Shown piece after piece: positions 40,613 through 50,943 of a stretch of 64,000 bases of DNA. The number at the start of each line of letters is the position of its first letter. Position 1 is the first letter of the stretch. Source of the stretch: Mesostigma viride (lineage: Eukaryota > Streptophyta > Mesostigmatophyceae > Mesostigmatales > Mesostigmataceae); the NCBI GenBank assembly GCA_009746045.1, contig RPFO01000165.1, positions 432,001 to 496,000 of the forward strand, in the 5' to 3' direction. A model generated the notes under the pieces. That model saw only the letters and a program-made list of their open reading frames with translations. It ran no database searches and was not told the DNA's origin. The position numbers were made by a program, and so were the translations under genes.

Positions 40613-41292
40613 GTCCTGGATGGATAGTCTATCACTGGAGATATGACACCAGGGTAACAGAGAAAAGGATCCCCCAACAAAGCATTCCCTTTATAACCTT
40701 CCAATACCTGAAAAGGAGTGGGGATACCGAGTATAGTCAACATGACCTGACCTAATACCTTGAGGGATGACTGCCCTGAGAAATCAGCCACATGGTGCCA
40801 GGGTGAAGGTTCCAAAGGCAAATGGGGCACAGCCAGGGCACTGATAATGCTGACCTGGGCTTGTGTGTCCACTGCAACCATAAATGGGCTATTGTCATTC
40901 TGCCCAACCTTCCCCACCTTAGCTGATCCTGCAGCAGTTTGAGCTTTGGCTCTATGAGCTGCTTGTAAAATGCGAACAGCGTCTGCTAGGCTGCGTTTGG
41001 AAGGTGCAGCTAGTGGCTGAGCTATGTTCACACTTGAAGAGGTGATAGGTTGCTGATCACCTGTTTTGCCAATGTGACCCTCTGCTGCAGGGGGCCAAGC
41101 CTGCAGTGACTGCCTGCAATCATCAAGGGTGACCTGGGTGTCACAGTGGGTGTGGCTCTCACACTCACCAGTGGGTGTTCCAAACAACCACTCACTGGGC
41201 AACGCTGGGATGCCAGGCAACTGTACAGGGCTGTCGGCCAACAGCTCTTCCTCCTCTGCCACGTCTGACACAGTTGGAAAATACAATTTCAT
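40594..41292 (-). CDS. Integrase tail and protease-like domain (E2)
   Basis: Begins with MKLYFPTVSDVAEEEELL, the segment after the integrase C-terminal fold, then a linker, then VDTQAQVSIISALAV (DTQ motif) and LLGDPFLCYPG. A single-base loss close to 40641 (GAGATATGACAC against GAGATAATGACAC in E1) ends the frame early, before RT. Confidence 0.8.
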   Translation of the reverse strand: MKLYFPTVSDVAEEEELLADSPVQLPGIPALPSEWLFGTPTGECESHTHCDTQVTLDDCRQSLQAWPPAAEGHIGKTGDQQPITSSSVNIAQPLAAPSKRSLADAVRILQAAHRAKAQTAAGSAKVGKVGQNDNSPFMVAVDTQAQVSIISALAVPHLPLEPSPWHHVADFSGQSSLKVLGQVMLTILGIPTPFQVLEGYKGNALLGDPFLCYPGVISPVIDYPSRTWVVLI

Positions 41293-41338
41293 CCTGTGAG
41301 GTGAACACCTGTGAATCTTCCCGTGTCATTGTGTTTAA

Positions 41339-42560
41339 CTAACACTGTCCTGCCAGTGGTGTTAAATTTAGGATGGTGGCTGGCCCATGCCAGGTACCCA
41401 CCTTGCCTAGTCCCGACTCCTTGTAGAATAGGACCTGATCCCCTTCTTTGAAGGTGGGACGTGGATGCTTTGCATCCTTGACAGCTAACCTGCTAGCTGT
41501 CTGTGCTCGCTGTGCGTTGTAGAGGGCTAGTACCTCAGGTGGATAAATGCCTGCATGCAATCCATCTGGTGTAATGACCACCCCTTGTGGGGTTTTCATG
41601 AGTGGCCTCCTGTTGAGGACTTGGCACAACCTGGTGGACCACAGAGCTCTGTCAGCATATGACCCACTGTCAGCCAGCAGATTGCCATCTTCTTTGGCTA
41701 CAAGGGTTTTAATGGACCTGATGGCCCTTTCAATAATGCCTTGCCTCTCATGATCTTCTAGCCCAGCCAGATCAATAGCCTCACACCCTGGTTCATTGGC
41801 AAGACACGTGAACTGCTGATCCAGTAACAATGCCTCCACAGGGTAGTACCTGGCCTGAGCAATCAAGAGAGCCCTGAGCAACTGTGTCTTGTCCATTCCA
41901 GGTAATGGTTCAATGGTTGTGTACCTTGACCATGCATCTTTAAGTGCCAAGTAAGATTGTCCTTTGATATGAAAGACATCTCCTACCACCCTGCCCTTGC
42001 ACTTAGGTGGGGTAGCTACATGCCACTTAGGGGGTTTGGGTGCATTGAACTGACAATGCTGGCAGTGGGATCTGACCACCTGGCATGCACGTCTGAGTGC
42101 TGCCCCCCCTATTGCTGCTGCCACCACCTCTGCACTCACTTCATGCCCATAAAGGAAATGCAACTGCAAAGCAAGCTCCTGAAAACTGATCTGAGCATCC
42201 TCTGCTGGGGACACTCTGCACACCTTGGGAACCATAGATGTGAAGGTTGGTTTAGAGACATAATCTTCTGAAACCAGCTGTAGCACCTTTCCAGAACTGC
42301 TCACTGCTCTGACAGTGGGGCATGCAGAAGAAGAAGGTGAAGCAGGCACACTCAAGCCAGCATGAGAGGGAGACTCACACTTCTTGCCGTAAGGAGGCCG
42401 CTTGCAGTCCTTGGGGTCACCGTGGGGCGGCCCGTGGCACTTGTGGCACAGGACGTCCAAATGCCCCAGCTCGTCCACGTTCTTGCGGCAGGTGGGCCGC
42501 AGGTGGTACTTCATGCCACAGCGGGTGCACCGCTGAGAAGACTTGTCCTCCTTGTCCTGC

Positions 42561-42631
<71 letters not shown>

Positions 42632-43687
42632 GCTGTTGTTGTTGTTGTTGCTGGAGCTGCCCCCCTTGGAGGGAGACTGCCCCTTACCCTTGCCCTTGCC
42701 CCAGCCCCTGCCCTTGCCCTTGCCCTTGCCCTTGCCCTTGCCCTTAAACATTTGTCCCAGCAGGGACTTGACTTCTGCCATAGTGACAGGTCTCTTGCTC
42801 CTGTCTTCCCTCTCCCTATCCTCCTCCTCCCTCTCTTCCCCCCTGACCCTCTTTACAGAGGTGCCCATGGCCCCCTGGCTAAGGGGAGCCAAGGCCAGCT
42901 TGATATAATCCAATGCCTCCTTCATGTCCTCCCAGTACTTTGCCATTCCTGTTGCAAGCATAGCGTAGGTGTTTTTGTCAAGTTTGAGTTTCTCAAGGAA
43001 GGAACGCAGCAAGAACTTGTGATCTAGCTGCTGGACATCAGGACGTGCTTTGATGGCTAGCTCATATTTCTTTGTCTCAGCCACATAGTCCACTGATGTG
43101 ACCCTGTATTCCTCTACCCACCTGAATGCCCCATATATGTCCACAGATGAGGGGGTGGAGAGGAGGTCAGTTAGCTCCTTCATGAAAGCCTCCCAAACTG
43201 CCCTAGCCTGCGTGTCCTGCCACTTGGGATACCTACGCTGGAAGACAAGAATGAGATTCTGAATCTGAGAGGAGGACTGATGGTAAAAATCCCCCTGCAT
43301 GAGAGATCCAAACCAATTCTTGACATTCAGTTCCTCCCTAGCCAGCTGAAGAGAGAGAAGTGCATGATTCCCCTGCTCCCTAGTATACCCCTCAGGCAGC
43401 CCCCTGACATTAATCCTATCCACAGGACGGTTTTCATTGTAAGTGGGCAACCTAGAGGGGGATGCAGGGGGAGAGGGAGAAGATGGTGTTGCTGCTGCAG
43501 CATTCACAGGAGAGACATGCTGAGAGGGAAGTGCTACTTGAGTGAGCTGAGCAGGATGGGCAAACATGGGCTGTGTAGGAGGGTTAGACAACATAGGGGT
43601 GGGCTGGGTGGGGGTGTGAGTGTGTGTCACTTCCCGCCTCCTGCTGCGGGCCTCCTCCCAATCATGGAAGGTGGGAGAGAGGGACAC
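41339..43687 (-). CDS. Gag capsid, zinc knuckles and integrase (E2)
   Basis: 782 codons. Starts with the Pro-rich linker of Gag (MSLSPTFHDWEEAR), then the capsid-like helical region (REELNVKNWFGSL; FLEKLKLDKNTYAMLATGMA), a GKG-basic run, poly-Asn, two CCHC knuckles (C-x2-C-x4-H-x4-C and C-x2-C-x4-H-x5-C), and the integrase with HHCC zinc region and D-D-E core (DVFHIKG, LDQQFTC, GIIERAIRS). A 1-bp loss near 41369 shifts the frame after TWHGPATIL. The ATG is internal to Gag; the frame joins the upstream Gag part through small indels. Confidence 0.85.
42561..42651. repeat. (TTG/CAA)n tract encoding poly-Asn (E2)
   Basis: About 30 triplets, nearly pure. Length differs from E1, as expected of a replication-slippage tract. 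Confidence 0.9.
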
Positions 43688-43699
43688 TTCATCGTCAGT

Positions 43700-44050
43700 A
43701 GGGTTAGTAAATCATGATGCAGCCAGGTAGGCAACCACCTACCCGCCCCTCAGGATGGCGTTGTGCAGGAGCTCCAGGAGTCGCACCAGCGCACCCTGCT
43801 GCCCTGCACCCTCCTCCCTGAGAGGAGAGCCTGCAGGGCAGGCAGCAGGTCGTCGCACACCCTGCGTGTGCCTCTTGGAGGTTGGGCAAGCCCAGGATGT
43901 GCGTGATGATCGCACACACCAGGCTGCCCGCCTCCGCGACGTGCATCTGCTGGCTCCTGTCGGCCAGCCCACGGAAGGAGGCTGTGGCTGTCTGTATGGC
44001 ACGCCACACGGCCTCATCACCAGGGTGATGAAGTCCGACCTTCCAGGTCG
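43700..44050 (-). pseudogene. Gag middle segment (E2), scrambled by indels
   Basis: Reads GDEAVWRAIQTATASFRGLA and AEAGSLVCAIITHILGLPNL as in E1, but at least three small indels relative to E1 (including lost C residues near 43880 and 44035) throw it between frames. In E1 the same segment is open (46450-46830). Confidence 0.7.
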
Positions 44051-45294
44051 CCCTCCAGCAGTGCTGGTTGCTGCCCAGCTGCGGTGGGACCCTGAGGCCC
44101 CTCCGGCCCTGCCAGGGCCTTGTCCTTGTTGCGGCTAGAGGGGGCCTGCCCCCCAGAGCCGCTGGAGGTGCCCGTGACACCCTCCATGGGGGCTGCATCC
44201 CCCGCCAGCGCCGGAGGCGCCGGCGTCGCTGCCGGGGTCCCTGCGACCCCGGGCGCTTGTGTCGCCGCCGGGGTCCCTGCGACCCCGGTGGCCTCCTCAG
44301 CCACCTGGCCCCCCACGCTGGGCGGGGGAGCCCGCGGCTGAGGTTGGACCCTCTGACCTGCCAGAGGGTCCTGGGTGGCTTCACCACCCATGGGCGTGTT
44401 GGGGGCGTCTGCCGCCCCGCGCTCCGTCGCAGGCGGCATCGCAGCCGCCTCACGCCTCTCCGGGCCCCAGCCAACTGGCGTGACTTGGGGCCACGGCCCC
44501 AACGGAGTCAGCGTGATCTCCTGTCGGGCGACCACGCGCAGCGCCTCTCTCTGACGCTGCCTGGACGCCCACTGATCAACAGTGCCGGGATTGCGCCTCG
44601 GCCGATTGGCGAAACAGTACAGCCAAACTGCTACCTGAACCAAGGGAAACTGCATCCTCAAACGCCCCTCGATCTGCGTGTGCACCCGATGAACCTCTAT
44701 CGCATGTATCGGCTCATCTGCAAGAAGCTGAAAACGTTGATGTATGATCCAGCCGTTCACCGAAATGAACGCTGGGATGTCGTCCTCCCCAATGGGGAGA
44801 AAATGGGGTGGGCGCCCGAACGCGACCGGGGGCGGAACATGTTCCCCATACCGGTCAATGTCCATGACGGCCATCTGTCGGCCCACGGACAGGTTGCCAG
44901 ACGTCGCAGGTGTCTGCGACGAAAGCTCGAGCGAAGGCCGAGGCCTCGCAGGCTGCACCTCCCCATCCTCCTCGGAGGAATCACTCCGTTCACGACCCCC
45001 GTCACCTGCGACGGGGGAATTGCGTGCCCGGGGGACCTGCCCATCAGGTGCCATGGCGGACGAACCGCCGATGGCAAACGGACGACCGCTCGCCATCCCC
45101 CGGGCGCCTGGCCCCACCTGCGGGGTCCGACGCCTGGGGTGGTCAGCGACCACCGTGCGGAAGGTGACGTTGGGCGTCACCCTCGCAGCATCGTGGGTGG
45201 AGGGCGTGCCCTCCGGCGAGAGGCGGGGTGAGGTGCGCCTGGCAGGTGCCTTCCCCTTGTTGTTGTTGTTGTTGTCGCCGTTGTTGGAAGCCAT
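44017..45294 (-). CDS. Gag N-terminal domain (E2)
   Basis: Starts MASNNGDNNNNNKGKAPARR 42 bases inside the 5' LTR, a natural Gag start. Basic/Pro-rich N-terminus, acidic SSEEDGE, then an ordered domain (DDIPAFISVNGWIIHQRFQL; LRMQFPLVQVAVWLYCF; NPGTVDQWASRQRQREAL) and an Ala/Pro/Gly-rich linker with repeated GVAGTPAAT. A 1-bp loss near 44035 ends it after DLEG. I do not recognise the fold; position and E1 conservation mark it as Gag. Confidence 0.75.
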   Translation of the reverse strand: MASNNGDNNNNNKGKAPARRTSPRLSPEGTPSTHDAARVTPNVTFRTVVADHPRRRTPQVGPGARGMASGRPFAIGGSSAMAPDGQVPRARNSPVAGDGGRERSDSSEEDGEVQPARPRPSLELSSQTPATSGNLSVGRQMAVMDIDRYGEHVPPPVAFGRPPHFLPIGEDDIPAFISVNGWIIHQRFQLLADEPIHAIEVHRVHTQIEGRLRMQFPLVQVAVWLYCFANRPRRNPGTVDQWASRQRQREALRVVARQEITLTPLGPWPQVTPVGWGPERREAAAMPPATERGAADAPNTPMGGEATQDPLAGQRVQPQPRAPPPSVGGQVAEEATGVAGTPAATQAPGVAGTPAATPAPPALAGDAAPMEGVTGTSSGSGGQAPSSRNKDKALAGPEGPQGPTAAGQQPALLEGDLEGRTSSPW

Positions 45295-45323
45295 TTTTTT
45301 TTTATTTGCGAAAAAAAATAAAA

Positions 45324-45335
45324 CTTTTCAGTCCA
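45324..45335 (-). promoter_or_regulatory. Primer-binding-site-like sequence of E2
   Basis: Minus strand TGGACTGAAAAG begins exactly at the inner edge of the 5' LTR. A start with TGG, complementary to a tRNA CCA end, is what a primer site requires. The matching tRNA is not known to me. Its inverted copy lies at 38361-38371. Confidence 0.6.
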
Positions 45336-45793
45336 AGTTGGATGGAGACTAGGGACGACGAACAACTGCTGAAGCTGAAAGCGAATGATGATTGTATTAG
45401 CAATAATACAATGAGAGAGCAATGGAAGCTGAGGGCTCAGAATGGAACGTCTGGGCAAACTCGGGTGCTGCGGCACTCCCCAGTGCTACGCCTATATGCC
45501 TATGGCGGTGCTACCTGCAGCACCTCACCAGTGTACAACTGTACACTGCAATGCCATGCGACCACGTCACTAGCATCAACTACACTCGGCCCGTCCAGAA
45601 CCGGATAACCCGGGTCTGGCGGGTCGAGCTAGAGTCTAGGCACAGTCTGGCACTAACCGCACATCGGTCCACATGACACCTCAGTACCGTACACCCTGCC
45701 GTACTGTACTGAGGTGTCCCGCTCAGCCGCGGTAGGCAATACGCGGCGCGCAGGCCGGAAATCCGTGTGTCAGCCTAAGCATCTCATCTAACT
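45336..45793 (-). repeat. LTR of E2 (5' LTR in coding direction)
   Basis: 458 bp, partner of 37784-38241. The right edge abuts the target duplication CTAGC. Confidence 0.92.
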
Positions 45794-45798
45794 CTAGC

Positions 45799-46437
45799 TG
45801 CTGGACATCTGGACGTGCTTTGATGGCTAGCTCATATTTCTTTGTCTCAGCCACATAGTCCACTGATGTGACCCTGTATTCCTCTACCCACCTGAATGCC
45901 CCATATATGTCCACAGATGAGGGGGTGGAGAGGAGGTCAGTTAGCTCCTTCATGAAAGCCTCCCAAACTGCCCTAGCCTGCGTGTCCTGCCACTTGGGAT
46001 ACCTACGCTGGAAGACAAGGATGAGATTTTGAATCTGTGAGGAGGACTGATGGTAAAAATCCCCCTGCATGAGAGATCCAAACCAATTCTTGACATTCAG
46101 TTCCTCCCTAGCCAGCTGAAGAGAGAGAAGTGCATGATTCCCCTGCTCCCTAGTGTACCCCTCAGGCAGCCCCCTGACGTTGATCCTATCCACAGGACGG
46201 TTTTCATTGTAAGTGGGCAACCTAGAGGGGGATGCAGGGGGAGAGGGAGAAGATGGGGTTGCTGCTGCAGCATTCACAGGAGCAACATGCTGAGAGGGAA
46301 ATGCTACTTGAGTGAGCTGAGCAGGAGGGGCAAGCATGGGCTGTGTAGGAGGGTTAGGCAACATAGGGGTGGGCTGGGTGGGGGTGTGAGTGTGTGTCAC
46401 TTCCCGCCTCCTGCTGCGGGCCTCCTCCCAATCATGG
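45799..46437 (-). CDS. Gag capsid segment (E1, right-hand part)
   Basis: Encodes SPTFHDWEEARSRRREVTHT through AIKARPDVQQL, after which E2 interrupts the protein; the sequence resumes at 37778 (LDHKFLLRSF). This fixes E1 as one element split by E2. A 4-bp insertion near 46446, compared with E2, separates this frame from the preceding Gag segment. Confidence 0.8.
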
Positions 46438-46449
46438 AAGGTGGGACTC

Positions 46450-47090
46450 AGAGAGGGACACTTCATCGTCAGTAGGGTTAGTAAAATCATAATGCAGCCA
46501 GGTAGGCAACCACCTACCCGCCCCTGACAGGATGGCATTGTGCAGGAGCTCCAGGAGTCGCACCAGGCGAACCCTGTTGCCCTGCACTCTCCTCCCTGAG
46601 AGGAGAGCCTGCAGGGCAGGCAGCAGGTCGTCGCACACCCTGCGTGTGCCCTCTTGGAGGTTGGGCAAGCCCAGGATGTGCGTGATAATCGCACACACCA
46701 GGCTGCCCGCCTCCGCGACGTGCATCTGCTGGCTCCGGTCGGCCAGCCCACGGAAGGAGGCTGTGGCTGCCTGTATGGCACGCCACACGGCCTCATCACC
46801 CAGGGTGATGAAGTCCCGACCTTCCAGGTCGCCTTCCAGCTGTGCTGGCTGCTGCCCAGCCCTGGTGGGACCCTGAGGCCCCTCCGGCCCTGCCAGGGAC
46901 TTGTCCTTGTTGCGGCTAGAGGGGGCCTGCCCCCCAGAGCCGCTGGAGGTGCCCGTGACACCCTCCATGGGGGCTGCATCCCCCGCCAGCGCCGGAGGCG
47001 CCGGCGTCGCTGCCGGGGTCCCTGCGACCCCGGGAGCTTGCGTCGCCGCCGGGGTCCCTGCGACCCCGGTGGCCTCCTCAGCCACCTGAC
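46450..47090 (-). CDS. Gag middle segment (E1)
   Basis: Open frame from VAEEATGVAGTPAATQAP through the Ala/Pro linker to a helical domain (EAVWRAIQAATASFRGLADR; SLVCAIITHILGLPNLQEGT; LLPALQALLSG) and LHYDFTNPTDDEVSLS. It is bounded by two 4-bp insertions relative to E2 (near 47090 and 46446). The helical part is probably a capsid-like region; no database family recalled. Confidence 0.7.
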
Positions 47091-48082
47091 TGACCCCCCA
47101 CGCTGGGCGGGGGAGCCCGCGGCTGAGGTTGGACCCTCTGACCTGCCAGAGGGTCCTGGGTGGTTTCACCACCCGCGGGCGTGGTAGGGGCGACTGCCGC
47201 CCCGCGCTCCGTCGCAGGCGGCATCGCAGCCGCCTCACGCCTCTCCGGGCCCCAGCCAACTGGCGTGACTTGGGGCCACGGCCCCAACGGAGTCAGCGCG
47301 ATCTCCTGAGTGGCGACCACGCGCAGCGCCTCTCTCTGACGCTGTCTGGACGCCCACTGATCCACAGTGCCGGGGTTTCGCCGCGGCCTATTGGTGTAAC
47401 ACCACAGCCAAACTGCCACCTGAATCAGTGGAAACTGCATCCGCAAACGACTCTCGATCATCGTCTGCGTCCGATGAACCTCTATCGCATGTATCGGCTC
47501 ATCTGCAAGCAACTGGAACCGTTGCCGAATGATCCAGCCGTTCACCGAAATGAACGCTGGGATGTCGTCCTCCCCAATGGGGAGATAATGGGGTGCGCGC
47601 CCGAACGCGACCGGGGGCGGAACATGTTCCCCATACCGGTCAATGTCCATGATGGCCATCTGTCGGCCCACGGACAGGTTGCCAGACGTCGCAGGTGTCT
47701 GCGACGAAAGCTCGAGCGAAGGCCGAGGCCTCGCAGGCTGCACCTCCCCATCCTCCTCGGAGGAGTCACTCCGTTCACGACCCCCGTCACCTGCGACGGG
47801 GGAATTGCGTGCCCGGGGGACCTGCCCCCCAGGTGCCATGGCGGACGAACCGCCGATGGCAAACGGACGACCGCTCGCCATCCCCCGGGCGCCTGGCCCC
47901 ACCTGCGGGGTCCGACGCCTGGGGTGGTCGGCGACCACCGTGCGGAAGGTGACGTTGGGCGTCACCCTCGCGGCATCGTTGGTGGAGGGCGTGCCCTCCG
48001 GCGTGAGGCGGGGTGAGGTGCGCCTGGCAGGCGCCTTCCCCTTGTTGTTGTTGTTGTTGTTGTCGCCGTTGTTGGAAGCCAT
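47078..48082 (-). CDS. Gag N-terminal domain (E1)
   Basis: Same start as E2 (MASNNGDNNNNNNKGKAPAR), preceded by a T/A-rich leader and the TGGACTGAAAAG box. Same ordered domain with substitutions (VAVWLWCYTNRPRRNPGTVD). Ends in PSVGGQSGG because of a 4-bp insertion (an extra TGAC) near 47090; the protein continues in the frame of the previous entry. Confidence 0.75.
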   Translation of the reverse strand: MASNNGDNNNNNNKGKAPARRTSPRLTPEGTPSTNDAARVTPNVTFRTVVADHPRRRTPQVGPGARGMASGRPFAIGGSSAMAPGGQVPRARNSPVAGDGGRERSDSSEEDGEVQPARPRPSLELSSQTPATSGNLSVGRQMAIMDIDRYGEHVPPPVAFGRAPHYLPIGEDDIPAFISVNGWIIRQRFQLLADEPIHAIEVHRTQTMIESRLRMQFPLIQVAVWLWCYTNRPRRNPGTVDQWASRQRQREALRVVATQEIALTPLGPWPQVTPVGWGPERREAAAMPPATERGAAVAPTTPAGGETTQDPLAGQRVQPQPRAPPPSVGGQSGG

Positions 48083-48127
48083 TTTTTTTTTTTATTTGCG
48101 AAAAAAAAAAAAAAACTTTTCAGTCCA

Positions 48128-48247
48128 AGATGTTGCAGTATGGGTGTCAGTTGCTCAGCACCTCAGTCAGCTTGGAGTCAGTCTCCTAGCTGGGCAGGGT
48201 CAGGCTTGAAGTCGCTAGCCTTCAACCTGAAAGGAAAACATAATGGG
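48128..48247 (-). promoter_or_regulatory. Pre-LTR leader and purine tract block next to the right LTR of E1
   Basis: Same block as 38242-38360. In E1 it sits beside the Gag start rather than the RNase H end, which is the main evidence for the internal inversion. Confidence 0.65.
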
Positions 48248-48706
48248 AGTTAGATGAGATGCTTAGGCTGACACACGGATTTCCGGCCTGCGCGCCGCGT
48301 ATTGCCTACCGCGGCTGAGCGGGACACCTCAGTACAGTACGGCAGGGTGTACGGTACTGAGGTGTCATGTGGACCGATGTGCGGTTAGTGCCAGACTGTG
48401 CCTAGACTCTAGCTCGACCCGCCAGACCCGGGTTATCCGGTTCTGGACGGGCCGAGTGTAGTTGATGCTAGTGACGTGGTCGCATGGCATTGCAGTGTAC
48501 AGTTGTCCACTGGTGAGGTGCTGCAGGTAGCACCGCCATAGGCATATAGGCGTAGCACTGGGGAGTGCCGCAGCACCCGAGTTTGCCCAGACGTTCCATT
48601 CTGAGCCCTCAGCTTCCATTGCTCTCTCATTGTATTATTGCTAATACAATCATCATTCGCTTTCAGCTTCAGCAGTTGTCTATCGTCGTTTCGACTCCAT
48701 CCAACT
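48248..48706 (+). repeat. LTR of E1 (right)
   Basis: 459 bp, AGTTAGATGAG...CCATCCAACT, followed by the target duplication CGCCC (48707-48711). Confidence 0.9.
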
Positions 48707-48711
48707 CGCCC

Positions 48712-49278
48712 TCGTAAATCCCTCGCCCAGGCGCGCAACAACCGCCGTTCTTCCATGGACAGGTCAGACACGCACTGCGCAGGTCTGAACAATTACTTAC
48801 CGATTATGGCCGAAAATCTGGCAAAAAGCACCAGCTCGGTTTAGAATTCGATGCAAAGGGTATTAACGCCTGCTTCACGGTCAAAACAACCCTAAAAACC
48901 GCGATTTTACTGCCGCTATCATGAATTCTATTTTATTCCGCGCGACCAAAAAATTCAGATTACCCCCCATGCCGATGGCATTAAAAAACAACAGCGATAT
49001 TGTAAACCAGCTGATTTCCGCCACAAACTAACATCATAAACTCATCGTCTTTTAGATTCGAGTAAAATTTTTGCATTTCGCCTGCCCTAGTGTGGTAGTT
49101 TCGCCTGAACGCAGTCGCCATGGCCACTTGCGCAAGGGGTGCGCGCACCGTGCACGTGAAATTTATGACCTTCGGTTCCGGCGCGAATTTTTTGGCGCCA
49201 AAAAATTCGGGCATGTCCCGTCCCCTTAATAATTATTGGAAGCTTGCTGAAAGGTGCACTAGAAAGCTCGTCCGCTGC
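48712..49278. other. Spacer between E1 and non-LTR copy 2
   Basis: No gene recognised. Holds a 24-bp perfect palindrome (49185-49208, GAATTTTTTGGC and complement). The last 11 bp before the insertion are its target duplication. Confidence 0.5.
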
Positions 49279-49289
49279 AAATATAATGC
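49279..49289. repeat. 11-bp target-site duplication of non-LTR copy 2, left
   Basis: AAATATAATGC, repeated at 50408-50418. Confidence 0.8.
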
Positions 49290-50274
49290 TGAGATCCAGC
49301 AGGCCTGTTCTCCCGTCCGTGCCGCTCAGGCGGTACAGCGCCACCTCCCTCGCGGCACTCCCTCGGTCGCCTCCGTTCAATCTCCCACCGCATTCCCTGC
49401 TCGCGTCATCGATAAACACCAGAAAACCTACGCGGGTATTCTGCACACGGCTGATTGGATTGCTCTTTTCGCGGACCTCAACGCCCAGGGACGTGCGTGG
49501 CTGTTCTCGCTTTCCTTGCGGAGTGTGGGCTCGATCGGCGTACCTTCGTGCTCTTCCCATGGCCCCCCATTCGCCTTGGCTCCCAGCCACTACTCGGTGG
49601 CGCTCCGGCACCAGCTATTTGCCCCGCAGCCTCTTGTTCCGGCCGGGCGGCCTTGTGGTAGCTGTGGGCAGCCGCTGGATCCCACGGGGACTCACTACCT
49701 TGCCTGCATGGGGGGCCAACAGAATCAGAATTGGTATTTGTATTTGCACACTGTCCTCCTGACGGTGGTGCTCGCCATGATTCGGTCGGTTTTCCCCCAC
49801 GCGAACATCCGGTCCGAGGATGCGGATGGCGCTGCCTTCTATTCCCCCCACCACCGGCCTGACATCGTGGTGCTGGACTTTGAGGGGGGTGGCCGGCCTC
49901 TGCTTATTGACGTTTCGGTGGCGCGGCCCTTGGCTCTTAGCCACGTGGCTGGGGCCTCCCTCACGGCAGGTTACACGGCGGACCGGGCGGAGCGGGCCAA
50001 GCTCCTGGCCTACGGCGACGTCGGGCACCATCGTGTGGTGCCCTTTGTCCTGGAGGAGTTTGGGGCCATGGGGCCCCTGACCTCCGCCTTCTTCAAGGAG
50101 TGTTGCCGGCTCCGGGAGGACCGGCTGGACCTGGAGGGCCAGCGGGCCCCATGGTCGGCGCGGACCTGGACGTCATATTGGCGTCAGCGCTTGTCGGTGG
50201 CGCTGACTCGGGCCATGGCGGACATCATGCTCCGCCGTACGCGGGCTGATTTTGCGGTGCAGCAGGGCTATTAG
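49290..50274 (+). CDS. C-terminal region of a non-LTR element protein: CCHC knuckle and REL endonuclease
   Basis: The open frame begins at 49120 in flanking DNA; element sequence starts at 49290. Knuckle: CGSCGQPLDPTGTHYLAC (C-x2-C-x9-H-x3-C), as found just before the endonuclease in R2-like elements. REL endonuclease: RPDIVVLDFEGGGRPLLIDV, then AERAKLLAYGDV. This domain nicks the target for reverse transcription. The variable target duplications (14 and 11 bp, unrelated sites) argue against strict site specificity. The RT domain is absent through truncation. Confidence 0.72.
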
Positions 50275-50407
50275 GTTCCTCCCGTTAGGCGTTTCCATTG
50301 GTCTTATCGTAGTATAGAGCTTTGACATGGCTCTGTATATAGGTTTATAGCTGGGCGTTTGCTTTGGTTCGAGTGATTTCACTCTGCTGTAAGTAATTAT
50401 ATTTTTA
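49290..50407 (+). mobile_element. 5'-truncated non-LTR retrotransposon (REL-endonuclease type), copy 2
   Basis: Longer copy of the family at 19.4 kb; almost identical where they overlap (49803-50407). The 3' end GTAATTATATTTTTA is the same, without a poly(A) tail. 11-bp target duplication. It landed next to element C remnants. Confidence 0.82.
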
Positions 50408-50418
50408 AAATATAATGC
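50408..50418. repeat. 11-bp target-site duplication of non-LTR copy 2, right
   Basis: AAATATAATGC, partner of 49279-49289. Confidence 0.8.
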
Positions 50419-50527
50419 ATGGGAGACGTATTCCGCTGCAAAGGACGCTGCAAAGGAGGAGGCTGCTGAAGCAACTGTCACAAGGCCAGAGGGGACGGGG
50501 CAGCCACCTAAGGCCCGGGGGCCTCTC

Positions 50528-50943
50528 ATGGCGGACGTCATCCGAGCACTCGTGCGCAGCAAACATGATCCCAAGGTATCCAAGCTCACGGGGTGGGGGT
50601 CGTGCTGGGCAGCTACAATGGAGGTAGATACCAACTCACAGGTGTCTGTCATCAGGGAAGAGGATGCTGTAGGCTTACAGATGTCCCATCCCAGTTGCCT
50701 TGCTGTGTCTGATTTCTCAGGAAAGGTGTCCATGAAGATCCTTGGGGAAGTGAGTGTGCCTATCTTAGGGGTGCCCACCACGTTCTGTGTGGTAGAGGGC
50801 TATCAGGGGCCTGCCATTCTGGGTCAGAACTTCTTGTGCATGCCAGGGGTTACTTTGACCTCTGATGAGTTGGCACTAGAAGGCAGGGGCAGCCTCCCCC
50901 TTGAAAGATATCACTATTCCCAGGGTCTTGCAGTGGCGGTGAA
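50528..50943 (+). CDS. Protease-like domain (element C), interrupted by element B
   Basis: MADVIRALVRSKHDPKVSKL, then VDTNSQVSVI (DTN in place of DTG), VLGVPTTF-type strands and ILGQNFLCMPG, about 80% like element A by eye. The frame runs into the B LTR at 50944 (the continuing open frame to 51094 is LTR sequence). It resumes at 58976. Confidence 0.82.
50939..50943. repeat. 5-bp target-site duplication of element B, left
   Basis: GTGAA, repeated at 58971-58975. Joining the flanks at this point restores the element A reading. Confidence 0.85.

Larger units (their letters stand above)
37784..45793 (-). mobile_element. Copia-like LTR retrotransposon E2, complete in outline, nested in E1 gag
   Basis: 8.0 kb. 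LTRs at 37784-38241 and 45336-45793, flanked by a 5-bp duplication CTAGC (37779-37783, 45794-45798). The uninterrupted site is visible in E2 itself (GATCTAGCTGCTGG, ~43022). On the minus strand the order is canonical: LTR, PBS-like TGGACTGAAAAG, Gag, integrase, protease-like, RT, RNase H, 3' UTR, purine tract, LTR. Several 1-bp indels and a ~370-bp deletion in RNase H make it non-autonomous. Confidence 0.9.
32268..48706. mobile_element. Copia-like LTR retrotransposon E1, with E2 nested inside and its interior inverted
   Basis: LTRs at 32268-32730 and 48248-48706 are direct repeats, flanked by a 5-bp duplication CGCCC (32263-32267, 48707-48711). The gag-pol cassette lies on the minus strand, opposite to the direction implied by the LTRs and purine tract when compared with E2. 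It is split at 37783/45794 by E2. TGGACTGAAAA (32731-32741) and its complement (48116-48127) bound the inverted interior. Confidence 0.85.
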
